A stretch of 10,275 bases of DNA from positions 1 to 10,275 of the forward strand of contig CAJMEU010000106.1 in NCBI GenBank assembly GCA_905212515.1. Direction: 5' to 3'. Every line of letters begins with the position of its first letter. Position 1 is the first letter of the stretch. This stretch comes from an uncultured Oscillospiraceae bacterium. Lineage in GTDB: Bacteria; Bacillota; Clostridia; Oscillospirales; Ruminococcaceae. Positions 1 through 6,856 of this stretch are shown one piece after another. The notes under the pieces were generated by a model. It did not search any database. It worked only from the letters and a program-made list of their open reading frames with translations, and was not told the origin of the DNA. The translations under genes were made by a program, and so were the position numbers.

Positions 1-1348
1 CGGCTTTACGCTGATCGAGCAGGAGCGGGACCTGCTGGCGCACACGCGCGTCATCGTCATCACCGCCTACGATAAATTCCAGTACGCCACCCAGGCCATC
101 CGGCTTTCGGTGTTCGATTTTATTTTGAAGCCCATTGACGACGAGGAGCTTTACCACAGCCTGCGGCGGGCGAAAAGGAGCCTGGACGAGGAGCGCTGCC
201 CGGACGACCATACCCGCCGTATCGAGTGGCTGCGCCGGCGCACGCGCATGATCGGCCAACTGACCACCCTGCCCAGCGCCGACCCGGAAGATGCCCGGCC
301 GGTGTTCTGCCCGCCGGACCTGGCGGCCTACTGCTTTTTGGCCGTAGGCACGCAGGAGAGCATCAGCCAGCCCATGCTGCAGCGCATTGATTTTGAGCCG
401 TACCCGCCCTCGCTGTACATCCTCAGCGTGATGTTGGGCAGCGACTTGATTTTGTTCTGCGGCTTCCGCGCGCCGGACCCGGACTGGAAGGGCACGGTGG
501 CGGAGCTGGCGCGCCGGCTGCGGCATCACATCGCGGATGTATACTGTGCCGTCAGCGGCCTGTACACGGACCTGACCCAGTTCCGCGCCGCCTGCCGGGA
601 AGCGCAGCAGACGCTGCTGACCTGCGAGGTGACCAACGACCGGGCGGTCGTCAATTTTTCCCCGGGCGGCCAACAGGAGGAAAAGCGGCCCCATATTGCA
701 GATGTGCAGGCGCTCAGCCAAAAGCTGGCGGATGCGGACCTGTGCGCCGAGGAAGCATGGGCCGCGCTGGTGGAAGGGGCTGGCGGGCAGATGCGCTATC
801 TGCGCATGATGCTGATGATGTACTGCACCAAGGTGCTGCAAAAGCGCCTGGCCAACGCGCGCATCGCGGACACGGTGGACGCGGCGGTGTACGATATCCC
901 CCAGATCAGCACCACCGAGGGCGCCAGGGAGTGGTTTTTCTATTTTTGCCGCGAGCTGGCGGCGGCGGAGAAAAACAACAACTGCACCTCGGTGCTCATC
1001 CGCAATGTGCAAAGTTATGTGGACACCTACGCCACCGAGGGCGTCAGCCTGGAGAGCGTGGCGCGCCATTTCCACGTCAGTCCCAATTACTTGTCGGCCC
1101 TGGTGCGCAAGGAGACGGGGAAAACCTATCAGCAGCATGTGATCGAGGCGAAAATGCGCGTGGCCAAGCAGCTTTTGGACGACACCCGCATGCACATCGA
1201 AGAGATATCCCGTGCAGTGGGATATGAAAATTACATCAGCTTTTACAACATGTTCCGCCGGATGGAGGGCCGCACGCCGTCGGCTTACCGCATGCGCAAC
1301 CGCGGCGCCTCCGGACGGCCGGAGGAAAACGGGGAGGACAGCCCATGA
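1..1348 (+). CDS. Response regulator, YesN-like (receiver + AraC-type HTH), 5' truncated
   Basis: The reading frame is open from base 2 and enters from outside the window, leaving 448 visible residues. The start is therefore upstream, and the GTG at 110 is only an internal codon. Visible residues 17-44 are the end of a receiver domain: a hydrophobic strand followed by Thr21 (TAYD), then FDFILKP with the conserved Lys43-Pro44. The phosphoacceptor Asp should lie upstream of base 1. A middle region of about 270 residues shows no motif I recognise. The C-terminus (about residues 335-433) is an AraC/XylS domain with two helix-turn-helices, recognisable by VARHFHVSPNYLSALVRKETG and by the typical GYENYISFYNMFRR second half. 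Proteins of this architecture are usually DNA-binding partners of a membrane sensor kinase and often control carbohydrate uptake or use. That kinase would be expected upstream, outside the window. The stop overlaps the next start by 4 nt (ATGA at 1345), suggesting one transcript with the FAD oxidoreductase. Confidence 0.93.
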   Translation, partial: GFTLIEQERDLLAHTRVIVITAYDKFQYATQAIRLSVFDFILKPIDDEELYHSLRRAKRSLDEERCPDDHTRRIEWLRRRTRMIGQLTTLPSADPEDARPVFCPPDLAAYCFLAVGTQESISQPMLQRIDFEPYPPSLYILSVMLGSDLILFCGFRAPDPDWKGTVAELARRLRHHIADVYCAVSGLYTDLTQFRAACREAQQTLLTCEVTNDRAVVNFSPGGQQEEKRPHIADVQALSQKLADADLCAEEAWAALVEGAGGQMRYLRMMLMMYCTKVLQKRLANARIADTVDAAVYDIPQISTTEGAREWFFYFCRELAAAEKNNNCTSVLIRNVQSYVDTYATEGVSLESVARHFHVSPNYLSALVRKETGKTYQQHVIEAKMRVAKQLLDDTRMHIEEISRAVGYENYISFYNMFRRMEGRTPSAYRMRNRGASGRPEENGEDSP

Positions 1349-2535
1349 ACGGCGAACAGAAAACTGTTGCGCCGGGGGGGGGTTATGCGGGGGCGGGGGG
1401 GGGGGGCGGCGTCGCCGGCATCGCGGCGGCGCTGGCCGCCCGGCGCGCCGGGGCGGGCAAGGTGCTGCTGATCGAACGGGCGTACGCCCTGGGCGGCCTG
1501 GCCACCCTGGGGCTGATCGCCATCTATCTGCCCCTGTGCGACGGCCGGGGCCGGCAGGTGAGCTTCGGCATCGCCGAGGAGCTGCTGCGCCTGGCCGTGC
1601 GCCACGGCAGCAAGGACCCCCTGCCCGACGCCTGGCTGGGGCAGGGCGCGCCTCAGATGCGGACAAAAACGCGCTTCCAGGCCCGGTACGACCCCAACGT
1701 GTTCGCCATCCTGGCTGAACAGCTGCTGCTGGCCGAGGGGGTGGAACTGCTGTACGGTACCTTGGTGTGCGATGTGCGGCGTGCGGGAAGCCGGGTGACG
1801 GCCCTGGTGGTGGAGAATAAGGCGGGCCGCAGTGCCATCCCGGTGCGCGCGGTGGTGGATGCCACCGGAGACGCGGATGTATGCGCCCTGGCCGGCGCGC
1901 CCACCCGCACCTTTGCGCCGGGCAATCCCCTGGCCGCCTGGTATTTTGCCTGTGAGGACGGCAAGCTGGCGCTGCATACCCTGGGCGCGGCTGACGTGCC
2001 CGAGGGCGAAAGGGACGGCGACGAGCCTGCGCCCTTGTCCGCCGGGCGCTACAGCGGCCTGGATGCGTTTGGGGTGACGGACATGATGTGCCGCAGCCAC
2101 GCGGTGCTGCTGGAAGATTTTTTGCAAAAGGGCCCTGTGGGGCCCGGCCATTCGCTGGCGTCCATCGCGGCCCTTCCCCAGCTGCGCATGACGCGCTGCC
2201 TGCGGGGGGCCTATGCGCTGGACGAAAACGAGCTGTTTACCCACTTCGCGGACAGCGTGGGCCAGATCGCCAGTTGGCGCCGTCCCGGCCCGGTGTATGA
2301 GGTGCCTTTCCGCGCCCTGTACAGCCCCCGGGTGACCAACCTGCTGGCTGCCGGGCGCTGCATCTCGGCCACGGACGCCATGTGGGACCTGACGCGTGTC
2401 ATTCCCGCCTGCGCCGTCACGGGGCAGGCAGCCGGCACCGCGGCCGCGCTGGGACGCGACGTTTCCACATTGCCTGCGCAGCTTTTGCAGGAAAAACTGG
2501 CGGCGGCCGGCGTGCCCTGCCGCGGCGATTTTTAA
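1345..2535 (+). CDS. FAD-dependent oxidoreductase (FAD_oxidored-type), soluble
   Basis: This 396-residue protein has an N-terminal Rossmann dinucleotide-binding motif: GxGxxG at about residues 20-25, followed by Glu44 in LLIER, which would contact the ribose of FAD. GGLATLG follows, then DATGDAD near residues 172-178 and a C-terminal flavin-contact segment, ATDAMWDLTRVIPACAVTGQAAG, beginning at residue 342. These fit the family of FAD-dependent oxidoreductases common in Clostridia carbohydrate loci (PF12831-like). The substrate is not known to me. There is no signal peptide or membrane segment, so it should be cytosolic. The start is the ATG at 1345, preceded by GGGGAGGA at 1331-1338, and it overlaps the regulator stop by 4 nt. 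Residues 11-22 (GGGYAGAGGGGG) are odd. Relatives usually have a strand of the kind YDVVVAGGG here, so several expected Val/Asp residues are replaced by Gly/Ala within G-tracts without any change in frame or length. This may be a sequencing fault. Confidence 0.88.
   Translation: MNGEQKTVAPGGGYAGAGGGGGVAGIAAALAARRAGAGKVLLIERAYALGGLATLGLIAIYLPLCDGRGRQVSFGIAEELLRLAVRHGSKDPLPDAWLGQGAPQMRTKTRFQARYDPNVFAILAEQLLLAEGVELLYGTLVCDVRRAGSRVTALVVENKAGRSAIPVRAVVDATGDADVCALAGAPTRTFAPGNPLAAWYFACEDGKLALHTLGAADVPEGERDGDEPAPLSAGRYSGLDAFGVTDMMCRSHAVLLEDFLQKGPVGPGHSLASIAALPQLRMTRCLRGAYALDENELFTHFADSVGQIASWRRPGPVYEVPFRALYSPRVTNLLAAGRCISATDAMWDLTRVIPACAVTGQAAGTAAALGRDVSTLPAQLLQEKLAAAGVPCRGDF
1374..1409 (+). repeat. 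Clustered G homopolymers in the Rossmann-loop codons
   Basis: Runs of 9 G (1374-1382), 5 G (1389-1393) and 12 G (1395-1406) lie within 36 bases, separated only by ttatgc and a single c. They encode the first beta strand and glycine loop of the FAD oxidoreductase. No similar run is seen elsewhere in the window, although the rest is also GC-rich. The reading frame is kept. The tract is either a base-calling or assembly artefact or a true slippage-prone sequence. Confidence 0.8.
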
Positions 2536-2541
2536 AACAGG

Positions 2542-2609
2542 ACGATACAGCGCCCCGCCCGGGTCCCTTTGGCCCTGGGCGGGGCGCTGTATCGTTTCAA
2601 TATTTTTTT
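2542..2609. terminator. Bidirectional hairpin terminator between convergent genes
   Basis: The 19-nt arms at 2542-2560 and 2577-2595 are perfectly complementary, very GC-rich near the loop, and enclose a 16-nt loop. On the + strand the hairpin is followed by a T-rich stretch with seven consecutive Ts at 2603-2609, giving a typical intrinsic terminator for the FAD oxidoreductase transcript (gene stop at 2535). On the - strand the hairpin begins one base after the rpiR stop codon (2597-2599) and is followed by only four Ts (complement of 2534-2537). It is therefore probably weaker in that direction. The + strand T tract lies inside the last codons of rpiR and encodes its Lys-Lys-Tyr end. Confidence 0.88.
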
Positions 2610-3457
2610 GCCTGCAGGGCCTGTTCCACCCGGTGGAAGCCCTCCACCGCGCCCTCCTTGCGCATGGCCGCAATGGTGTAGATCACGTCGACCAGCGTGA
2701 TCTGCGCGATGCGGGAAGAGAGGGCCACAATGCGGTAGCGCGTCTCCTGGGAGGCGGTGAAGAGGGCGATGTCCGCCTCCCGCTGCAAGGGCGACACGCC
2801 CATACTGGTGAGGGTGATGATGCGCGCGCCCCGTGCCCGGGCGATGCGCACGCTGTCCACGATATCCCGGGAGGAACCGGAATGGCTGATGGCGAACACC
2901 AGATCCCCCGGGCCGCAGTAAGAGGCGTTGATGGCCTGCAGATGCGGGTCGGTGAAGGCGGCGGCATCCAGACCCAGGCGGTTGAGCTTGTGCTGCAGGT
3001 CCAGGGCAACGGCGTGGGAGTTGCCCAGGCCGTAGATGCACACCCGCCGGGCGCCCAGGATGGCGCAGGCGGCGGCCTCCAGCGTCTCGGGCTTCACCGT
3101 GTCGTGGGTCAGGGTCAGGGTGTGGATGGTGCTTTGCACCACTTTGTCCAGGATGGCGGCCGCATCGTCCTCGGCGCGCACCTCCTCGTGGATGTTCTGC
3201 AGAGGCGTCACCAAGTCTTGGGCAAGGGTCACTTTCAGCGCCTGATAGCCGGCCAGGCCCAGCTTTTGACAGGTGCGTACCACGGTGGCGTCGCTCACGC
3301 CGCTTAAATCAGCCAGGCCGGCTACGGACAGATAGATCACCTTGTCCGGGTTGGCCAGAATGTAGTCCAGCACCCGGCGTTCGGCCGCGCTGAACAGCTC
3401 CCGCATGGCGCGCATTTTCAGCAGCAGCGCCGGGCTGCGCTCTGGGACAGGGGACAT
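2597..3457 (-). CDS. RpiR/MurR-family transcriptional regulator (HTH_6 + SIS domain)
   Basis: This 286-residue protein is a normal length for the family. Residues 10-80 form the N-terminal RpiR helix-turn-helix domain: SAAERRVLDYILANPDKV, then the HTH around residues 44-66 (LADLSGVSDATVVRTCQKLG). Residues about 125-260 form a SIS sugar-phosphate-binding domain, with IYGLGNSHAVA at about 141-151 and the phosphate loop SHSGSS at 191-196. RpiR regulators usually sense a phosphosugar made by the pathway they control. Here the divergent sugar isomerase-aldolase-kinase operon is the obvious target. The start is the ATG at 3457-3455, preceded on the - strand by AGAAGGTG with a suitable gap. It is probably a repressor that also controls itself, given the palindrome at its predicted transcription start. 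Repressor versus activator is inference. Confidence 0.94.
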   Translation of the reverse strand: MSPVPERSPALLLKMRAMRELFSAAERRVLDYILANPDKVIYLSVAGLADLSGVSDATVVRTCQKLGLAGYQALKVTLAQDLVTPLQNIHEEVRAEDDAAAILDKVVQSTIHTLTLTHDTVKPETLEAAACAILGARRVCIYGLGNSHAVALDLQHKLNRLGLDAAAFTDPHLQAINASYCGPGDLVFAISHSGSSRDIVDSVRIARARGARIITLTSMGVSPLQREADIALFTASQETRYRIVALSSRIAQITLVDVIYTIAAMRKEGAVEGFHRVEQALQAKKY

Positions 3458-3471
3458 TGTTACACCTTCTT

Positions 3472-3488
3472 CTGAAATAAAATTTCAG
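3472..3488. promoter_or_regulatory. Candidate RpiR operator (perfect 7-3-7 palindrome)
   Basis: The sequence ctgaaataaaatttcag is a perfect inverted repeat with 7-nt arms and an aaa centre. It lies 4 nt downstream of the -10 box of the predicted rpiR promoter (- strand), so it covers the expected transcription start. RpiR-type regulators commonly recognise AT-rich palindromes with a GAAA...TTTC core, and this one fits. Binding by this particular RpiR protein is inference. Confidence 0.62.
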
Positions 3489-3492
3489 TAAG

Positions 3493-3521
3493 ATTGTACC
3501 AGCAAACAGGAGGGAATGCAA
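3493..3521 (-). promoter_or_regulatory. Predicted sigma-A-type promoter for rpiR
   Basis: Read on the - strand, TTGCAT (3521-3516) and TACAAT (3498-3493) are separated by exactly 17 nt. The -10 box matches the consensus at 5 of 6 positions, while the -35 box matches only in its TTG. Transcription would start near 3486, about 30 nt ahead of the rpiR ATG and inside the palindrome at 3472-3488. Confidence 0.6.
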
Positions 3522-3604
3522 GAAAAGAAAGGGAAAAAACCAGCGTAACGCCAAAGTGCGTAGGAAAAGTATAGAAGGGCGGCGTTTCGTATGGATTAGA
3601 TATA

Positions 3605-3633
3605 TTGTAGCAGAATTTCAGCGGGAATATAAT
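3605..3633 (+). promoter_or_regulatory. Predicted sigma-A-type promoter for the isomerase-to-ETF operon
   Basis: TTGTAG (3605-3610) and a perfect TATAAT (3628-3633) are separated by 17 nt. The site lies in the AT-rich part of the divergent intergenic region. Transcription would start near 3640, giving a leader of about 45 nt before the ATG at 3685. The -35 box and spacer (3605-3621) match the perfect palindrome at 3472-3488 at 12 of 17 positions. This includes the full half-site aatttcag (3614-3621), which sits between the two boxes. A repressor bound there would block RNA polymerase. Confidence 0.66.
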
Positions 3634-3671
3634 AAAATTGCTTCTTGAGTGATCGGGAGAACAATGCTTGC

Positions 3672-3679
3672 AGGAGGTG
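3672..3679 (+). promoter_or_regulatory. Ribosome-binding site that sets the isomerase-like start
   Basis: AGGAGGTG lies 5 nt before the ATG at 3685. The in-frame GTG at 3649 and ATG at 3664 lack a comparable site and would add 12 or 7 residues that contain the ribosome-binding site itself. The start at 3685 is therefore preferred. Confidence 0.85.
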
Positions 3680-3684
3680 CAGAA

Positions 3685-5076
3685 ATGCTCAACTATACCG
3701 TAAAGATCGGGCTGGTGCCCATCCGGCGGGATGTGACGCCGCGGCCGGGCATCTTCAACTGGGAAAAGGCCGAGGAACGCTGCCGCAGGGCGGTGGACGC
3801 CATCCGGCGCACGTATGCCGACGGCCAGGTGTCCTTCGTGGATCTGGAGGGCATCAATGAGGTGGGGGTGCTGTACAACGAGCGGGACGTGCCCGCCGTG
3901 GTGGAGCGGATGCGGGCGGAAAAGGCGGACGCGGTGTTCCTCATCAACGGCAACTTCGGCAACGAGGAAGCGGCCGCCATGGTAGCGCGGGAGCTGGGCA
4001 AGCCCGTGCTGCTGTGGGGCCCCCAGGACGACGTGTTCGAGCCGGACGGCACCCGCTACACCGACAGCCAGTGCGGCCTGTTCGGCATGAGCCGCCAGCT
4101 CCAGCGGCTGAACATCCCCTTTACTTACATTGAGAACTGCAAACTGGAGGATGACCTGTTCGATCAGGGTTTCCGCCGTTTCTGCCGTGTGGTATGCATG
4201 GTGAAAAACTTCCGCGGCCTGCGCGTCCTGCAGGTGGGTATGCGGCCCAAGCCTTTCTGTTCGGTCATTTTCAACGAGGGCGAACTGCTGCAGCGCTTCG
4301 GCATCCAGGTGGTGCCCGTAAACCTGGCCGTGGTGATCGACCAATACCAGCGCATCCTGGCCCAGCACGACGCCGAGCTGGAAGAGGGGGCCAGGCTGCT
4401 GGCGGGCCGCTACGACATGGACGAGGCGACGCCGCCTCTTCTGAAAAAAATGTACGCTTTTGTGCTGCTGTATCAGCAGCTGTCCGCCCAGTACAACGTG
4501 CAGGCCATTTCCGCCGAGTGCTGGACGGCCATGCAGCTGGCCGTGGGCGCCATGCCCTGCACCGCCTACAGCGTGCTGGCCGATATGGGGTATATCGTCA
4601 GTTGTGAGAGCGACCTGCACGGCGCCATCACCATGGCGCTGCTGTCCTGCGCGTCCATGGGGCACAGCATCCCCTTTTTCGGCGAGTTCACCGCGCGACA
4701 TCCCGATGACCGCAACGTGGAATTGCTGTGGCACTGCGGCCCATTTGCCTACTCGCTGAAAAAGCCGGGCGCCAGGGCCCGGAACGTGAACATGCGCCCC
4801 TGGTTCCCGGTGAAGGACGGCCAGTACACCGTGGCCCGCCTGGACCAGGACGACGGACGCTATCAGCTTTTGAACGGCACCTGCCGCGCCGCCGAGGGGC
4901 CCTACACCTTCGGCACCTATCTCTGGGCGCGGTTCGGCGACCTGAGCAGATGGGAGCACAAACTCATCGAAGGCCCTTACATCCACCATATGGCGGAGAT
5001 CGAAGGCGATTACACGGCCGAGCTGCGGGAGTTCTGCAAATATGTGCCGGCCCTTCGGCCGGACAACATGGAATGA
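3685..5076 (+). CDS. L-fucose/L-arabinose isomerase-like protein (COG2407-type)
   Basis: This 463-residue first gene of the operon is likely a cytosolic sugar isomerase-like enzyme or a divergent relative. The N-terminal half carries alternating alpha/beta segments such as KADAVFLINGNFGNEEAAAM and GKPVLLWGPQDD, typical of the fucose/arabinose isomerase fold. The second half has the pattern of metal-binding positions expected for that fold: Glu278 in AECW, Asp310 in CESDLHG and His350 in WHCGPF. Assigning these as Mn ligands is by analogy with FucI and not verified. It is shorter than E. coli FucI (about 590 residues) but near the usual size of the smaller relatives often called 'L-fucose isomerase-like'. 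It precedes the aldolase by 27 nt and is likely controlled by the divergent RpiR regulator. Many members of this family have no proven reaction, so the substrate is left open. Confidence 0.85.
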   Translation: MLNYTVKIGLVPIRRDVTPRPGIFNWEKAEERCRRAVDAIRRTYADGQVSFVDLEGINEVGVLYNERDVPAVVERMRAEKADAVFLINGNFGNEEAAAMVARELGKPVLLWGPQDDVFEPDGTRYTDSQCGLFGMSRQLQRLNIPFTYIENCKLEDDLFDQGFRRFCRVVCMVKNFRGLRVLQVGMRPKPFCSVIFNEGELLQRFGIQVVPVNLAVVIDQYQRILAQHDAELEEGARLLAGRYDMDEATPPLLKKMYAFVLLYQQLSAQYNVQAISAECWTAMQLAVGAMPCTAYSVLADMGYIVSCESDLHGAITMALLSCASMGHSIPFFGEFTARHPDDRNVELLWHCGPFAYSLKKPGARARNVNMRPWFPVKDGQYTVARLDQDDGRYQLLNGTCRAAEGPYTFGTYLWARFGDLSRWEHKLIEGPYIHHMAEIEGDYTAELREFCKYVPALRPDNME

Positions 5077-5103
5077 GATGCGCATGAAAGGAAGGAGACA
5101 GCG

Positions 5104-5931
5104 ATGAAGACAGACCTGAAAACCATCTTGGCCCTGGGAGAGGCGCGCGGCTGCGCCATCCCGGCCTTCAACGTGTACAACCTGGAGACGCTGCTGGGCG
5201 TGCTGCAGGCCGCCCAGGAGACGGGCGCGCCGGTGATCTTCCAGATGTACAGCCGCCTGTTCGACAACCCGGAGGCCCGCCTGCTGGCCCCGGCTATTCT
5301 GGAGGCCATGGATCAGCTGGAGACGCCGGCGGCCTTTCACCTGGACCACGGCGCCGGCATGCCGCAGGTCCAGCGCGCGCTGCGCTGGGGCGCCACCAGC
5401 ATCATGATCGACGCCTCCAGCCTTCCCTTTGCCGAAAACGTGGCCAAAACACGCCAGGCCGTGGAGGCCTGCGCCGCCTGCGGCATCTGCGTGGAGGGGG
5501 AGCTGGGCCACGTGGGCACCACCAAAGACGAGCACATGGGCGAGTACACCAAAGCGGACGAAGCCGCGGAATTTGCCCGGCAGACGGGCGTGGCCGCGCT
5601 GGCCGTGCTGGTGGGCACGGCCCACGGCCGCTACAAACAGGCGCCGAAGCTGGATATCCGGCGCATCGCCGACATCAAAGAGGCCACGGGCCTGCCGCTG
5701 GTGCTGCACGGCGGCTCCGGCGTGCCGGACGACCAGATCCGCGCCGCCATCCAGGCGGGCATCCGCAAGGTGAATTTCGGCACAGACCTGTGCTATTCCT
5801 TCCTGGACAGCGTGTTCGGCGTGTCCCGCGACATTTTTGCCGTGGACCTGTTCATGAAAGAGCCCGTCCAGGCGGTGAAACGCTTTGCCCTGGAGAAGAT
5901 CGGCCTGCTGGGGGCGGGCGCCCATGGCTGA
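5104..5931 (+). CDS. Class II (zinc) fructose/tagatose-bisphosphate-type aldolase
   Basis: This 275-residue protein is close in size to GatY/KbaY-type class II aldolases, which cleave ketose phosphates to dihydroxyacetone phosphate and an aldehyde. The expected residues are present: HLDHG with catalytic Asp81 and zinc ligand His82, His174 in GTAHGRYK and His202 in VLHGGSGVP, and the phosphate-binding segment VNFGTDL. A further conserved motif is VEGELGHVG, where relatives usually read VEAELG. The ATG at 5104 has AAGGAGA upstream at about 5092-5098. The 3' end overlaps the kinase gene by 8 nt, suggesting coupled translation. With an isomerase-like gene before it and a PfkB kinase after it, it probably acts on a ketose mono- or bisphosphate made by those enzymes. 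Fructose 1,6-bisphosphate is only one option. Confidence 0.92.
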   Translation: MKTDLKTILALGEARGCAIPAFNVYNLETLLGVLQAAQETGAPVIFQMYSRLFDNPEARLLAPAILEAMDQLETPAAFHLDHGAGMPQVQRALRWGATSIMIDASSLPFAENVAKTRQAVEACAACGICVEGELGHVGTTKDEHMGEYTKADEAAEFARQTGVAALAVLVGTAHGRYKQAPKLDIRRIADIKEATGLPLVLHGGSGVPDDQIRAAIQAGIRKVNFGTDLCYSFLDSVFGVSRDIFAVDLFMKEPVQAVKRFALEKIGLLGAGAHG

Positions 5932-6853
5932 GATCATCGGGATCGGCAGTGCGGTGTTCGACACATTAATGACGGCTGACGGCTTTCCGCAGGAGGACAC
6001 GAAGATCGAAGGGACGCAGACCCGCGTGCAGGGCGGCGGGCCCTGCGCCACCGCCCTGGTGGCAGCCGGCAAGCTGGGCGTCAGCAGCGCCTATTGGGGC
6101 ACCCTGGGCGATGACCTGTACGGCTGTTCCATCCGGGAAAATCTGCAAAAATACGGCGTGGACACGCGCGGGGTGCGCACGGTGCCGGGCTGTGAATCCT
6201 TCCACGCCTTCATTTTGCTGAATACGCAGACCGCCAGCCGCACCTGTGTGTGGAGCAAGGGCACCGTGCCGCCGCCCACGCCTGAGGACGTGGACCTGGA
6301 GCAGCTGGCCCGCGCCCGTTTTTTGCACCTGGACGGCCATCACCCGCAGGCGGCGGCGTACGCGGCCGAAAAGGCCCGGGGGCTGGGGGTGCAGGTCAGC
6401 CTGGACGCCGGCGGCGTTTATCCGGGCATCGAACGATTGCTGGAGCTGACGGATATCCTCATCCCCTCTGAGGAGTGCGCCTTGAAGCTGACGGGCTGCA
6501 CGGATGCCTGGCAGGCCGCCCAGGCACTGGCCAAGGCTTACCGGCCCGAGACGCTGATCGTCACCCAGGGCAGCCGGGGCGGCTTCCGCTGGACGGCCAA
6601 AGGCCCGGTGCGCTATCCGGCCTTCCCGGTGAAAGCCGTGGATACCAACGGCGCCGGCGATACCTTCCACGGCGCGTACCTGGCCGGCCGGGCCAAAGGG
6701 CTGGGGCCGGACGAGGCCGCGTCCTTTGCCAGCGCGGTCAGCGCCCTCAAGTGCACGCGCCTGGGCGCCCAGGAGGGCATTCCCACCTTCACCGAGGCCA
6801 TGGCCTTTTGGGGCGGCCGTACATCTGCCCCCATTACGGAAAAGGAGTGTTAG
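5924..6853 (+). CDS. PfkB-family carbohydrate kinase
   Basis: This 309-residue ATP-dependent sugar kinase belongs to the ribokinase/PfkB family and is of normal length. The N-terminal substrate-binding glycine motif is QGGGPCATALVAAGKLG, followed by GTLGDDLYG. The C-terminal anion-hole and catalytic motif is DTNGAGDTFHGAYLAG, starting at Asp240, with catalytic base Asp246. The ATG at 5924 is chosen because MAEIIGIGSAVFD begins the fold correctly. A TTG at 5885 would add 13 residues lying inside the aldolase gene. The upstream Shine-Dalgarno is weak (a GGGGCGGG stretch), so translation may depend on coupling to the aldolase through the 8-nt overlap. The GGGP form of the first motif also occurs in kinases such as the sulfofructose kinase YihV. 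This is a resemblance only, and the substrate is not determined. Confidence 0.92.
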   Translation: MAEIIGIGSAVFDTLMTADGFPQEDTKIEGTQTRVQGGGPCATALVAAGKLGVSSAYWGTLGDDLYGCSIRENLQKYGVDTRGVRTVPGCESFHAFILLNTQTASRTCVWSKGTVPPPTPEDVDLEQLARARFLHLDGHHPQAAAYAAEKARGLGVQVSLDAGGVYPGIERLLELTDILIPSEECALKLTGCTDAWQAAQALAKAYRPETLIVTQGSRGGFRWTAKGPVRYPAFPVKAVDTNGAGDTFHGAYLAGRAKGLGPDEAASFASAVSALKCTRLGAQEGIPTFTEAMAFWGGRTSAPITEKEC

Positions 6854-6856
6854 AAC

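Noticed and set aside
1285..2673. A 462-codon open frame on the - strand opposite the FAD oxidoreductase
   Set aside because: It runs through the terminator hairpin and is antisense to a gene with clear FAD motifs.
3530..3600. Possible riboswitch or catabolite-repression (cre) site in the divergent intergenic region
   Set aside because: I could not find a cre-like match or a conserved aptamer layout. The operon leader downstream of the predicted start is only about 45 nt, too short for most riboswitches.
3649..3684. Upstream GTG (3649) or ATG (3664) as the start of the isomerase-like gene
   Set aside because: These starts would place the strong AGGAGGTG ribosome-binding site inside the coding region, and the extra residues do not resemble the family N-terminus.
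3460..6072. An 870-codon open frame on the - strand across the isomerase and aldolase genes
   Set aside because: It is antisense to well-recognised genes. Its composition is rich in His, Gly, Ala and Gln with no domain pattern, as expected when GC-rich codons are read in reverse.
5924..6853. Assigning the kinase, aldolase and isomerase to sulfoquinovose breakdown (YihV/YihT/YihS-like)
   Set aside because: The GGGP motif of the kinase is suggestive, but the aldolase is a class II zinc enzyme and not a YihT-type class I enzyme. The first gene is fucose isomerase-like and not YihS-like, so the evidence is insufficient.
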